A stretch of 64,000 nt of DNA from JAIBJN01 sp963847985 (GCA_963847985.1 CAWKBS010000007.1:62001-126000); one strand, 5' to 3'; shown: positions 49,186-58,341, counted from the first letter of the stretch. A program made the numbers and translations. Notes: generated by a model not told the origin, from the letters alone.

Positions 49186-50963
49186 TTGAGAATCAGCGGC
49201 TTGCCGAAGGTCGGCTCCGCCTGCGGGATCGGGTCGAACTTCCAGGTGCCGATCAGCGGAACGGCCGTGTCGCGGTTGACGCGGACGTCGACGACGTACG
49301 GGATCCCCGCGGAGACGGCGGTCTCGAGCGCGCTGCCGAGATCGGCGGGATCCTCCACGGTGACGCCCCCGGCGCCCATCGACTCCGCCATCTGCACGAA
49401 GTCGGGGTTCCAGAACTCGCCGGTGGACTGCTTGATGAAGCTCGTCCCGATCTCGCGGCCGTCCATGTAGAAGCGCTGGAGGTCGCGGATGACGCCGATC
49501 GTGTAGTTGTTGAGGATCACCCAGACGGCCGGGATGCCGTACTCGGTCGCGGTCGCCACCGCGCCGGGGAACATCATGAAGCTGCCGTCGCTCGTGACAC
49601 AGATCGCCGGCTGGTCGGGCCGGGCGAGCTTGAGCCCGAGCACGCCGTAGGTGCCGAACCCCATGCCGGCGAAGCCGCCCGGCGTGAAGACCATCTGCGG
49701 GCCGGGGGCGTCCCAGTACTGCTCGACCCACGTCTGGTGGTTGCCGGTGTCCGTGATCATCAGCGTGTCCGGCGCGGCCGCTGCGCGCAGCTCCTTGATG
49801 ACGCGGCGCGGGTCGATCGGCACGGCGTCCGAGCCCTTCTCGCCCTCGATGAAGTTGCTCCACTCGGTCTTGTACTCCTCGACCTGGTCGTTCCAGGGCG
49901 AGCGCTCGCGCCTGGGACCTCGCTTCTCGGCGAGCTCGATGAGCTGGCGCAGCACCTCGCGCGCGTCGCCGACGATCCCGAGCTCTGTCGGGTAGTTCCT
50001 GCCGATCTCCTGCGAGTCGATGTCGACGTGGATCAGCTTCGTCGGCGGGATGTTGTAGGTGTAGCCGGGCACCCACGAGGACGAGTGGATGTCGGAGAAG
50101 CGGCAGCCGAACGCGAGGATGACGTCGGCGTTCCGCGCTGCCTCCTGCGCCGGGTACTCGCCCCAGCAGCCGGCGATGCCGAGGTGGAGCGGGTGCTCGG
50201 CAGAGAGCGCGCCCTTGCCCATGAAGGAGGTGTAGACGGGGACGTTCACGTGCTCGGCGAAGGCGGCGAGCTCGACCGAGGCCTCCGAGCAGATGACCCC
50301 GCCGCCCGCGAGGATGAGCGGGCGCCGGGCGCCGAGCAGCATGTCGAGGGCCTTCGCGACCGACTCGGGCGAACCGGGTGTGCGCCAGTCGAGCATGAGG
50401 CTCCGCTCCGCGGGCTCCGGCACCTCGACCTCGGCCTTCGTGACCCAGAGGTCGTAGGGCACGTCGATGTGCACCGGCCCGGGGCGGCCCGAGCGCGCGA
50501 TCTTGAACGCCTTGGGCAGGAACTTGCCCAGGTCGGCCACCGAGTGGGCCTGGAAGCTCCGCTTCGTGATCACCTTGGCGATCGAGGGGAAGTCGGCCTG
50601 GAAGTGGCGGTACTCCTCCTGCAGCGCGCCGGAGTCGTACTGGCCGGTCGCAACCTGGCCTGTGATCGCGATCATGGCGGACGAGTCGTAGAAGGCGTTC
50701 GAGAGCGCCGCCGTCAGCAACATCGGACCGGGGCCCGTGGAGGTGTAGACCGGGATAACTTCGTGGCTGACGCGGTAGTAGGCGTCGGCCATGTACCCGG
50801 CGCCGGTCTCGATGCGCGGGAAGACCACCGAGATCTCGTCCTGGCGGTCGTAGACCCCGTCGAGGAGGCCGACCGCCCCGTGTCCCGCGTAGCCGAACAG
50901 GTAGGGCACCTTCTCGCGGATCAGGTACTCGACGACGAGATCGGTGCCTCGCATCTCGGGCAT
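49182..50963 (-). CDS. Thiamine pyrophosphate-dependent enzyme (acetolactate synthase-like)
   Basis: 593 aa from ATG 50963 (GGGAGG upstream). N-terminal PYR domain with the catalytic Glu in PRIETGAGYMADAYYR, central domain LILAGGGVICSEASVELAAF and C-terminal PP domain with TSDGSFMMFPGAVATATEYG and NN for metal/TPP binding. Related to acetolactate synthase large chain, oxalyl-CoA or sulfoacetaldehyde enzymes; no small subunit nearby, so substrate is open. First gene of a minus-strand unit with the chelatase genes (CTG/TGA overlap). Confidence 0.85.
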   Translation of the reverse strand: MPEMRGTDLVVEYLIREKVPYLFGYAGHGAVGLLDGVYDRQDEISVVFPRIETGAGYMADAYYRVSHEVIPVYTSTGPGPMLLTAALSNAFYDSSAMIAITGQVATGQYDSGALQEEYRHFQADFPSIAKVITKRSFQAHSVADLGKFLPKAFKIARSGRPGPVHIDVPYDLWVTKAEVEVPEPAERSLMLDWRTPGSPESVAKALDMLLGARRPLILAGGGVICSEASVELAAFAEHVNVPVYTSFMGKGALSAEHPLHLGIAGCWGEYPAQEAARNADVILAFGCRFSDIHSSSWVPGYTYNIPPTKLIHVDIDSQEIGRNYPTELGIVGDAREVLRQLIELAEKRGPRRERSPWNDQVEEYKTEWSNFIEGEKGSDAVPIDPRRVIKELRAAAAPDTLMITDTGNHQTWVEQYWDAPGPQMVFTPGGFAGMGFGTYGVLGLKLARPDQPAICVTSDGSFMMFPGAVATATEYGIPAVWVILNNYTIGVIRDLQRFYMDGREIGTSFIKQSTGEFWNPDFVQMAESMGAGGVTVEDPADLGSALETAVSAGIPYVVDVRVNRDTAVPLIGTWKFDPIPQAEPTFGKPLILN

Positions 50964-51135
50964 GTCTGCCTCCCTTGTCTCCTCGAGTCGCTGGCCTTCG
51001 ATCATCCAGGACGCGTTCCCGGCCTGCAAGCGGGAGAGGGATGACGGCGGTCACGTTACGCGCTAACCTCCCGCGTCTGAACCCCGGACAAGCCCGCCGG
51101 TGACACCCCCGGTCGGGAACTACTAGGAGGAATAC

Positions 51136-52734
51136 ATGACGAAGTTGGAGCAAGGGCTTCGGCGCGTTCGCGTGCGCAGCCTTCTGCTGATTGCCGTGCT
51201 CGCCACGGCTGTCCTGCTGCCGGCGTCGCCGGCGGCAGCGGGGAACGACCAAGGGTGCGAGAGCCGCACCAACAACACGTACCGGAAGGTCCTGGAGTGC
51301 GTCACGCTCGAGGGCGTGCGCGAGCACCAGGCCGCCTTGCAGGCGATCGCCGACGCCAACGGGGGCAACCGCGCCGCAGGGCTGCCCGGCTACACCGGCA
51401 GCGTCGACTACGTCGTCGACAAGCTCGAGGCGGCCGGCTGGGAAGTCGAGCTCGACGAGTTCCCGTACACCTTCCTGGCGACGCCGACGCTCACGCAGCT
51501 CACGCCGGTCAATGCCACCTACGCGACGGGCGCCTTCACCGGCTCCGGAACGGGCACGGTGACCGGAAACGTGATCCCCGTCGACATCAACCTGGTGCCG
51601 CCACGGGCCTCGACCAGCGGCTGCGACGTGGCCGACTTCGGCGGGGTCTCATGGGCCGGCCCCGCTGACATCGCGCTGATCCAGCGCGGGACGTGCGACT
51701 TCGGCGTCAAGGCCCAGAACGCTCAGAACGCCGGCGCCGAAGCCGTGATCATCTTCAACCAGGGGAACGATCCGACGCGCGAGGGTCTGATCGTCGGCAC
51801 GCTGCTGCCCACGGGCGCCGCCGTCATGATCCCGGTCGTCGGCGCGTCGTTCGCCGACGGCGCGGCAATGGCGGCAGCAGGCTCGACGGCGACGATCGCC
51901 GTGGCCCCGCCCGAGTCGAGGCCGCAGGTCAACATCATCGCCGAGAAGAAGGCCACGAGTAAGTTCGGGAAGAACAACATCGTCATGGCCGGCGCGCACC
52001 TCGACTCGGTGCAGGCCGGTCCCGGCATCAACGACAACGGCAGCGGCTCCGCAGCGCTGCTCGAGGTCGCCGAGCAGCTCGGCAAGCTGAGCCCGCAGAA
52101 CACGCTGCGCTTCGCGTGGTGGGGCGCCGAGGAGAGCGGCCTGATCGGCTCGACGCAGTACGTCAACGGCCTGAGCCAGGCCCAGCGCGACGAGATCGCG
52201 CTGTACCTGAACTTCGACATGGTCGGCTCCCCGAACTACATCTTCATGGTGTACGACGGCGACGAGTCGGGCTTCGAGGCTCCGGTGGTCGTCCCCGAGG
52301 GCTCGATCCAGATCGAGGACACGTTCGAGTCCTTCTACACGCTGTCCGGCGAGCCGTACGACGACGCCGAGTTCAGCGGCCGCAGCGACTACCAGGCGTT
52401 CATCAACAACGACATCCCGGCCGGCGGGCTCTTCACCGGTGCGGAGGTCCCGAAGACGCCCGCTCAGGTGGCGATCTGGGGTGGGACCGCGGGTGCGCAG
52501 TACGACCCGTGCTACCACGCAGCCTGCGACACGTTCGGCAACGTCGACCTGCACGCACTCGACGTCAACGCCGACGCGATCGGGTTCTCCGTCCTCACCT
52601 ACGCGTACTCGACGCAGTCCGTGAACGGCGTCAAGGGCAAGCAGGTGCCGGGCGGCTTCGACATCCCGGCTCCCGCCGGTCCCGAGGGGACCGTCGGCAG
52701 CGGCGGCGGCGCACACGCCCCGTCCGAGAGCTAG
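51136..52734 (+). CDS. Secreted M28 aminopeptidase with PA domain
   Basis: 532 aa, ATG 51136 with AGGAGGAAT upstream. Signal peptide (SLLLIAVLATAVLLPASPAAA). PA insert about 130-260 (FGVKAQNAQNAGAEAVIIFN). Zinc-peptidase domain with ligands H in MAGAHLDSVQAGPG, D in INDNGSGSA, E-E in WGAEESGLIG, D in YLNFDMVGSPN and H in CYHAACDTFG; ends in a Gly/Ser tail. An exported aminopeptidase; the transcript ends at a strong hairpin. Confidence 0.92.
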   Translation: MTKLEQGLRRVRVRSLLLIAVLATAVLLPASPAAAGNDQGCESRTNNTYRKVLECVTLEGVREHQAALQAIADANGGNRAAGLPGYTGSVDYVVDKLEAAGWEVELDEFPYTFLATPTLTQLTPVNATYATGAFTGSGTGTVTGNVIPVDINLVPPRASTSGCDVADFGGVSWAGPADIALIQRGTCDFGVKAQNAQNAGAEAVIIFNQGNDPTREGLIVGTLLPTGAAVMIPVVGASFADGAAMAAAGSTATIAVAPPESRPQVNIIAEKKATSKFGKNNIVMAGAHLDSVQAGPGINDNGSGSAALLEVAEQLGKLSPQNTLRFAWWGAEESGLIGSTQYVNGLSQAQRDEIALYLNFDMVGSPNYIFMVYDGDESGFEAPVVVPEGSIQIEDTFESFYTLSGEPYDDAEFSGRSDYQAFINNDIPAGGLFTGAEVPKTPAQVAIWGGTAGAQYDPCYHAACDTFGNVDLHALDVNADAIGFSVLTYAYSTQSVNGVKGKQVPGGFDIPAPAGPEGTVGSGGGAHAPSES

Positions 52735-52754
52735 ACGAACCGCAGTTCAACGCG

Positions 52755-52782
52755 AAGGGCGGCCGGACACCCGGCCGCCCTT
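52755..52782 (+). terminator. Terminator hairpin after the M28 gene
   Basis: AAGGGCGGCCGG, ACAC loop, CCGGCCGCCCTT: perfect 12-bp stem, 20 nt after the stop. Confidence 0.7.
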
Positions 52783-52795
52783 CCGCGTTCCGGCA

Positions 52796-52801
52796 TAACG
52801 T
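52796..52801 (+). promoter_or_regulatory. -10 box of a probable leaderless promoter (FAD-linked oxidase operon)
   Basis: TAACGT followed by 7 nt and ATG 52809; lies just after the preceding terminator. Confidence 0.45.
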
Positions 52802-52808
52802 ACGCCCG

Positions 52809-54197
52809 ATGCCCGCGGAAGACGCCGAGCGCGTCGCGCGAGACCTCGGGGCTCTCGTCGGCCCCGAGCACGTCCGGGCGGACGACGCCGCGCTCACCGC
52901 CTATGCGACCGACGCGACGCCGCTCCACCGCGGCGCCCCGGACGCGGTCGTCTTTCCGGGGAACACGGCCGAGGTCGCCGCGATCGTCCGCCTGGCCGCC
53001 GAGCGAGGGATCCCGGTCGTCCCGCGCGGCTCGGGAACGAACCTCGCCGCCGCCACCGTGCCGCAGGCGGGCGGCATCGTCCTCGTGCTCACCCGCATGG
53101 ACCGCCTGCTCGAGGTGGACGCGGAGAACCTCGTCGCCGTATGCGAGCCGGGGCTCCCGGTCGCGGCGCTTGCGGCGGCGGCCGGCGAGCACGGGCTCCT
53201 GTACCCGCCGGACCCCGGCTCGCGCGCGGTCGCGACCGTCGGCGGGACCGTCGCCACCGGCGCCGGGGGCCTGCGCGCGCTCAAGTACGGCGTCACCCGC
53301 GACTACGTCCTCGGGCTGGAGACCGTCCTCGGCACCGGCGAGACCATCCGCTGCGGCGGACGGCTGGTGAAGGACGCCGCCGGCTACGACCTCCTGCGCC
53401 TGCTCTGCGGGAGCGAGGGGACGCTCGGCGTCATCACCGAGCTGACGCTGCGGCTCGTGCCGGCGCCCGAGGCCTCCGGTGTCGGCCTCGCGTACTTCGA
53501 CTCGCTCGCCGACGCCGGGCGCGCGGTGACGCGGACGCTCGCGGGCGGGGTGCTCCCTGCGACGCTCGAGTTCCTCGACCGGACCTGCCTCCAGACCGTG
53601 GAGGCCTACGCCGGGATCGGGCTCCGCGTCGACGCCGGCGCGCTGCTCGTCTTCGGCCAGGACGGCTCGCCGGAGACTGTCGCGCGCGACTTGGAGCGGA
53701 TCGCCGCGGCCTGCCGCGAGTCCGGCGCGATCGAGGTTCGCGTAGCCGCGGACCAGGCCGAGGCCGAGCGCGTCCTCGAGGCGCGGCGCGCCGCGCTCCC
53801 GTCGCTCTCCCGGCTGGGGCCGCTGACGATCCTCGAGGACGCCACCGTCCCGCGGTCGCGGCTCGCCGAGATGGTGGAGCGGATCGAGGCGATCGCGGCG
53901 AAGCACCGGCTGGTGATCGGGACGTTCGGCCATGCCGGCGACGGCAACCTCCACCCGACCTGCGTGGTCGACCCCGCCGACGGCGACGCGCTGGAGCGCG
54001 TCCACCTCGCGTTCGACGAGATCTTCCGGGCGGCGCTCGAGCTGGGCGGGACGATCACCGGGGAGCACGGCGTCGGCCTGGCCAAGCGGCCGTACCTCGA
54101 GGCCCGCCTGGGGGCGGAGCAGGTCGAGCTCCTGCGGCGGATCAAGGCAGCGTTCGACCCGGCCGGGATCCTCAACCCGGGGAAGCTCGGCTCGTGA
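52809..54197 (+). CDS. FAD-linked oxidase, glycolate/lactate oxidase GlcD-like
   Basis: 462 aa. FAD-binding PP-loop PRGSGTNLAAATVPQAGGIV, PDPGSRAVATVGGTVATGAG, and C-terminal FAD-oxidase part with GTFGHAGDGNLHPT and GTITGEHGVGLAKRPYL, the GlcD signature. Oxidises a 2-hydroxyacid and passes electrons to the GlcF-like iron-sulfur protein encoded next (GTGA overlap). Confidence 0.87.
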   Translation: MPAEDAERVARDLGALVGPEHVRADDAALTAYATDATPLHRGAPDAVVFPGNTAEVAAIVRLAAERGIPVVPRGSGTNLAAATVPQAGGIVLVLTRMDRLLEVDAENLVAVCEPGLPVAALAAAAGEHGLLYPPDPGSRAVATVGGTVATGAGGLRALKYGVTRDYVLGLETVLGTGETIRCGGRLVKDAAGYDLLRLLCGSEGTLGVITELTLRLVPAPEASGVGLAYFDSLADAGRAVTRTLAGGVLPATLEFLDRTCLQTVEAYAGIGLRVDAGALLVFGQDGSPETVARDLERIAAACRESGAIEVRVAADQAEAERVLEARRAALPSLSRLGPLTILEDATVPRSRLAEMVERIEAIAAKHRLVIGTFGHAGDGNLHPTCVVDPADGDALERVHLAFDEIFRAALELGGTITGEHGVGLAKRPYLEARLGAEQVELLRRIKAAFDPAGILNPGKLGS

Positions 54198-55234
54198 GCG
54201 GCGCCCTCTTCAGTCCCGAGCTCCTGGACCGCTGCATCTCGTGCGGCTTCTGCCTCCCGGCCTGCCCGACGTACAGGCTCACCGGGAGCGAGCCCTCTTC
54301 CCCGCGCGGGCGCATCAATCTGATGCGGGCCGTCGAGCAGGGCCGGCTGGCCGTCGACGACCCGGGCATCGTGGAGGAGTCCTCGTTCTGCCTCGGCTGT
54401 CGCGCCTGCGAGCCGGTGTGCCCGGCCGGGGTGCGCTACGGCGAGCTGCTGGAGGAGTGGCGCGGGCACGTCTGGCACGGGCGGAACCGGGCGCTACGCG
54501 TCCGCGCGCTGCTCTGGGCTGTCGACCGGCGGTGGCGCCTGCGTGCGCTTGGGCTCCTCCGCCGCCACGCTCGCGGAGGCCCGGCGAGCGGCCCCCAGCT
54601 CATGCTCGGCTGCTTCGAGCGCGCCCTCTTCCCCTCCGTGAGCCGGGCGGCGGCGGAGCTGACCGGGGCCGCGGCGACGCCCGCCCAGGGCTGCTGCGGC
54701 GCGCTCCACGCCCACAACGGCGAGCCCCGCCGCGGCCGGGAGCTCGCCGAGCGCCTCGGCGAAGAGCTGCCGGGCGAGATCGTGACCACGTCCGGCGGCT
54801 GCGCCGCGCACCTGGCCGGCGTCATCGGCCGCGACCGCGTCTTCGAGCTCTCGGAATGGCTCACCGCCCGGCCGGACCTTCCGGCCGCCCTCGCGGCCGA
54901 GGGGCCGCGCGTCGCGCTCCAGGACTCCTGCCACCTCCGGAACGGCCTCGGCGTCTGGCGCGAGCCGCGCGAGCTGATCGCGCAGGTCGCCGACTACGTG
55001 GAGCTGCCGAGCGCAGCGACCTGCTGCGGCGGCGCCGGCACCTACGCGACGCTCCGGCCCCGTGACAGCGCGGCCGTGCTCGAGCCGAAGCTGGACGAGA
55101 TCGCTGCGGCCGAGCTCGACTTCGTCGTCGCGGTCAACCCCGGCTGCCTGCGCCAGCTCCGCAAAGGGCTGCGCCGCCGCGGGGTGCGGACGCGCGCCGT
55201 CCACCTCGCGGAGCTCCTGGCGGGGCGAGCCTGA
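54194..55234 (+). CDS. Iron-sulfur oxidoreductase, glycolate oxidase GlcF-like
   Basis: 346 aa. Two 4Fe-4S motifs, CISCGFCLPACPTY near 14 and CLGCRACEPVCPAG near 66, followed by two CCG-type cysteine-rich domains (QGCCGALHAHNG and ATCCGGAGTYATL). Electron-transfer partner of the FAD-linked oxidase; GTG 54194 overlaps its stop. Together they form a GlcDF-type two-subunit dehydrogenase without GlcE. Confidence 0.87.
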   Translation: MSGALFSPELLDRCISCGFCLPACPTYRLTGSEPSSPRGRINLMRAVEQGRLAVDDPGIVEESSFCLGCRACEPVCPAGVRYGELLEEWRGHVWHGRNRALRVRALLWAVDRRWRLRALGLLRRHARGGPASGPQLMLGCFERALFPSVSRAAAELTGAAATPAQGCCGALHAHNGEPRRGRELAERLGEELPGEIVTTSGGCAAHLAGVIGRDRVFELSEWLTARPDLPAALAAEGPRVALQDSCHLRNGLGVWREPRELIAQVADYVELPSAATCCGGAGTYATLRPRDSAAVLEPKLDEIAAAELDFVVAVNPGCLRQLRKGLRRRGVRTRAVHLAELLAGRA

Positions 55235-56295
55235 TGCAGGCCCTCGTGGTCGAGCCCGGCCGGGCGCACTCCGCCCGCGCGGTGGAGGTTCCCACGCCCC
55301 GGCGGAAGCCCGGCACCGTGCTCCTGCGCCCGCTCGAAGTCGGCGTGTGCGGGACCGACCGCGAGATCTCCGAGGGCCTCTTCGGGATCCCGCCGGAGGG
55401 CTCCGAGCGGCTGGTCCTCGGCCACGAGGTGCTGGCGCGGGTCGAAGAGGATATGGCCGGCTTCGCGCGCGGCGACCTGGTCGCGGCCACCGTGCGCCGC
55501 TCGTGCGGACGCTGCGCCGCCTGCGCGCAGGGCTCGCCCGACGCGTGCGAGACCGGTCTCTACTTCGAGCGGGGCATCACCCGACTGAACGGCTTCGCGA
55601 GCGAGCTCGTCGCCGAGGACGCCGGCCAGCTCGTTCGCGTCCCGCCGTCGCTCGGGCGTCTAGGCGTACTCGCCGAGCCGGCGTCGATCTGCGAGCGCGC
55701 GCTACGCCACGTCAGGGCGATCGGCAGGCGGCAGCCGTGGGCGCCGCGCCGGGCGCTCGTCCTCGGCGCCGGCGCGATCGGGATGCTGACCACCTACCTG
55801 CTGCGCCTCGCGGAGCTCGAGGTCTGGACGTTGTCGCTCGAGCCGGCGGGAAGCCTCAAGGCGGAGCTCGTCACCGCCACCGGCGCCCTCTATGCCTCAG
55901 CGGCAGAGACCCCGGTCGCCGCTCTCGCCGAGGAGGTCGGCGGCTTCGACATCGTCGTCGAAGCGGCCGGCAACGCGCAGCTGATGGCGGACTCCCTCAG
56001 CCTCCTCCGCCGGAACGGCGTCGCGTGCGTGCTCGGCATCGACGGCCGGCCGCAAGAGGTGACGATCGACGGCGCCGTCCTCGCCCAGCACATGATCGTC
56101 CAGAACCGCGTCCTTCTCGGCAGCGTCAACGCCCACCGGGTCGACTGGCAGGCCGCGGTCGAGGAGCTGGACCGCGCCCGCGCCCGCTGGCCGAACGAGC
56201 TGGAGGCGTTCGTAGGGCTCCGCGTTCCGCTCGACCGCTTCGAGGAGGCCTTCGCCTACCGCGGCGTCAAGGCGACGCTGCAGCTGGAGAGCTGA
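55234..56295 (+). CDS. Zinc-dependent glucose 1-dehydrogenase-like MDR enzyme
   Basis: 353 aa. Zinc-site residues in VGVCGTDREISEG and VLGHEV, structural-zinc cysteines in CGRCAACAQGSPDACETG, NAD(P)-binding LVLGAGAIGMLTTYLLR. The CGTDREI stretch and overall organisation match glucose/galactose dehydrogenases of the archaeal type. ATG 55234 shares its A with the GlcF stop, so the sugar (hydroxy-acid) dehydrogenases are coupled; a pathway from aldose to a hydroxyacid is plausible but not shown. Confidence 0.82.
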   Translation: MQALVVEPGRAHSARAVEVPTPRRKPGTVLLRPLEVGVCGTDREISEGLFGIPPEGSERLVLGHEVLARVEEDMAGFARGDLVAATVRRSCGRCAACAQGSPDACETGLYFERGITRLNGFASELVAEDAGQLVRVPPSLGRLGVLAEPASICERALRHVRAIGRRQPWAPRRALVLGAGAIGMLTTYLLRLAELEVWTLSLEPAGSLKAELVTATGALYASAAETPVAALAEEVGGFDIVVEAAGNAQLMADSLSLLRRNGVACVLGIDGRPQEVTIDGAVLAQHMIVQNRVLLGSVNAHRVDWQAAVEELDRARARWPNELEAFVGLRVPLDRFEEAFAYRGVKATLQLES

Positions 56296-56367
56296 GGCAA
56301 GACGCCCCGGCGCGGCCCGACTGGAACCACCGCCGAGCCCGCGCGGTGGAGGAGGCCCGAGGGCAAA

Positions 56368-56405
56368 TAGTCTGCTACCGTACTAATTAGTCCGCTTACA
56401 GACTA
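56368..56405 (+). promoter_or_regulatory. Inverted-repeat operator candidate upstream of SRPBCC-marR
   Basis: TAGTCTG and CAGACTA (7-bp arms) flank a central perfect palindrome ACTAATTAGT (56382-56391). AT-rich in an otherwise GC-rich region and 16 bp before the ATG. Such nested palindromes are typical MarR binding sites; the MarR gene is second in this operon. Confidence 0.55.
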
Positions 56406-56420
56406 CCTTGGAGGTACGAC

Positions 56421-56810
56421 ATGGAGAGCCGGACGGTCACGACGGTCCTCGCCGCGCCGAAGCAGGAGGTCTTCGACTACCTCTCACGGATCGAGAACCT
56501 GCCCGCGTGGGCGACCGAGTTCGCGCGCGAGCTGCGCTACGAGGACGGCAAGCCCAAGGTCGTCAACGGCCTCGGCGAGTTCCACTTCGCCATCGACGCC
56601 GATCCCGCGACCGGCGTGATCGACATGTACGCGGGCCCGGCCGAGGACGAGCTCGGCATCTTCCCCACGAGGGTCGTCGGCCTGCCCGGCGGCGCGAGCG
56701 CGTTCACCTTCACGATGTTCCAGGACCCTGGGATGCCCGACGACTTCTTCGAGGCCCAGTACCAGTCGCTCCTCCGCGAGCTCGAGAACGTGCGAGCGCT
56801 GTTCGGGTGA
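56421..56810 (+). CDS. SRPBCC (START-like) family protein
   Basis: 129 aa, ATG 56421 with TGGAGGTACGAC upstream. N-terminus VTTVLAAPKQEVFDYLSRIE is the polyketide-cyclase/SRPBCC pattern; the C-terminal helix ends ELENVRALFG. Binds a hydrophobic ligand in most relatives; ligand unknown. GTGA overlap with the MarR gene. Confidence 0.82.
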   Translation: MESRTVTTVLAAPKQEVFDYLSRIENLPAWATEFARELRYEDGKPKVVNGLGEFHFAIDADPATGVIDMYAGPAEDELGIFPTRVVGLPGGASAFTFTMFQDPGMPDDFFEAQYQSLLRELENVRALFG

Positions 56811-57247
56811 GCGAGCCGGCGGCGATCGGCCGTGACGATCTCGGCTTCCTGCTGGCGAAGGCGGCGCAGCGCTGGAACGAGCAGCTCGCCCAGCGATTCG
56901 CCGCCGCAGGCTTCGGCGACATCAGCCCGTCCTACGGCTCCGTCCTCGTGCCGCTCTTCGAGGAGGACGGGCTGCGCCTCGGCGAGCTCGCCCGGCGCTC
57001 GCACCTGAGCAAGCAGACGATGACCGAGCTCGTCCGGCGCCTCGAGCGCGACGGGCTCGTGGAGCGGCGCGCGGACCCCGGCGACCGCCGGGCGGCGCTC
57101 GTCTGCCTCACCGAGCGCTCGCGCGCGTTCGAGCCGATCGCCGCTGCGACCCTCGGTGAGCTCGACCGCCTCGTCCGCAGCCGGCTGGGCGACGGGAGCG
57201 TCGACGAGCTGAAGACGGCGCTGCGGGAGCTGCTCGAGCTCGGCTAG
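56807..57247 (+). CDS. MarR family transcriptional regulator
   Basis: 146 aa. LLAKAAQRWNEQLAQRFAAA, recognition helix LSKQTMTELVRRLERDGLVE and wing DPGDRRAALVCLTERS. Probably autoregulates the SRPBCC-marR operon via the upstream inverted repeat. GTG 56807. Confidence 0.87.
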   Translation: MSEPAAIGRDDLGFLLAKAAQRWNEQLAQRFAAAGFGDISPSYGSVLVPLFEEDGLRLGELARRSHLSKQTMTELVRRLERDGLVERRADPGDRRAALVCLTERSRAFEPIAAATLGELDRLVRSRLGDGSVDELKTALRELLELG

Positions 57248-57314
57248 CTTCTTCCGCTCCGATGAGTCAGGGCCTGTCGAGCCGTCTCAACCTCACTCCG
57301 ACCGAAAGGAACCC

Positions 57315-57791
57315 ATGCGGAACAAGATCACCACGTTCCTGACCTACGACGGCACCGCCGAGGAGGCGGTTGCGCTCTACACCTCCGTGTTCTCCGACTC
57401 CAGGGTGGTCAGCACCAACCGCTACGGCGATGCCGGCCCGGGGCCGAAGGGCAGCCTCATGTCCGCGACCTTCGAGCTCGCCGGCCAGGAGTTCCTGGCC
57501 CTGAACGGCGGCCCATCGTTCACGTTCTCGCAGGGCATCTCGCTCTTCGTGGACTGCGAGGACCAGGCCGAGGTGGACGACCTCTGGGAGCGCCTTTCCG
57601 AGGGCGGCGAGCAGGGCCCGTGCGGCTGGCTGACCGACCGCTTCGGCGTCTCGTGGCAGATCATCCCGCGCGCGCTCGGCGAGCTTCTCGGCGACCCGGA
57701 CCCGGAGAAGTCCGGTCGGGTCATGCAGGCCATGCTGCAGATGAGCAAGATCGACGTCGACGGCCTGCGGCGGGCGTACGAGGGCGGCTAG
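57315..57791 (+). CDS. PhnB-like VOC family protein
   Basis: 158 aa, ATG 57315 with AAAGGAACCC upstream. Sequence ITTFLTYDGTAEEAVALYTS, VSTNRYGDAGPGPKGSLM and LTDRFGVSWQIIPRALGELL matches the PhnB/3-demethylubiquinone-methyltransferase-like VOC group. Function unknown. Convergent with the following gene, ending 4 nt before its stop. Confidence 0.85.
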   Translation: MRNKITTFLTYDGTAEEAVALYTSVFSDSRVVSTNRYGDAGPGPKGSLMSATFELAGQEFLALNGGPSFTFSQGISLFVDCEDQAEVDDLWERLSEGGEQGPCGWLTDRFGVSWQIIPRALGELLGDPDPEKSGRVMQAMLQMSKIDVDGLRRAYEGG

Positions 57792-57795
57792 CCGC

Positions 57796-58260
57796 TCAGC
57801 GCCGCGCGAAGTCCATCACCCAGTTCGTCTCCCAGCTCTCGCCGGCGTCGGCGGAGAACGCCTGCTCCCAGCGCGGCTCGTCCGTGTCCACCTTCGACCA
57901 GGTAAAGCGGACGAGGATCGGCCTGCCGGCGATGACGTCCGGGCCCTCGAAGACGCCGGCGCCGTTGGCGAAGCCGCCGAAGACCGGCGGGTCGAGGACG
58001 CCCGGCCGCCGGCTGTCCGCCCAGTAGATCGACCAGCGCCCCTCCTCCGGGTCGAAGAAGCGGAACGACATGCCGACGAAGCCACCCTGGAACTCGGTGC
58101 GGAACTCGTCCTCGTTCCCGAGGACGCCGGGGAGCGGCCGGGCCTCGCTCGTCGCCTCGAACTCCTCCCAGTCCTCGGAGCCCCGCAGGCGCTCGCCCAG
58201 GTAGCGGTTCCGCACCGTCCAGCTGCCCATCAAGAAGTCGAAGTCCGTGGCGCTGCTCAT
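57796..58260 (-). CDS. DUF1579-like hypothetical protein
   Basis: 154 aa: FDFLMGSWTVRNRYLGERLR, GNEDEFRTEFQGGFVGMSFR and RWEQAFSADAGESWETNWVM. The start FDFLxGxWxVRNR and the TF-x-W pattern recall lipocalin-like DUF1579 proteins. ATG 58260; divergent from the WYL regulator. Confidence 0.6.
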   Translation of the reverse strand: MSSATDFDFLMGSWTVRNRYLGERLRGSEDWEEFEATSEARPLPGVLGNEDEFRTEFQGGFVGMSFRFFDPEEGRWSIYWADSRRPGVLDPPVFGGFANGAGVFEGPDVIAGRPILVRFTWSKVDTDEPRWEQAFSADAGESWETNWVMDFARR

Positions 58261-58341
58261 CGCGTCCTCCTCGTCGTCGTTGCCGTCACGCTATCCGGCA
58301 AATAGGGCAGTTTCTGTCCTTTATGTGTGCTTCACTGCGTC

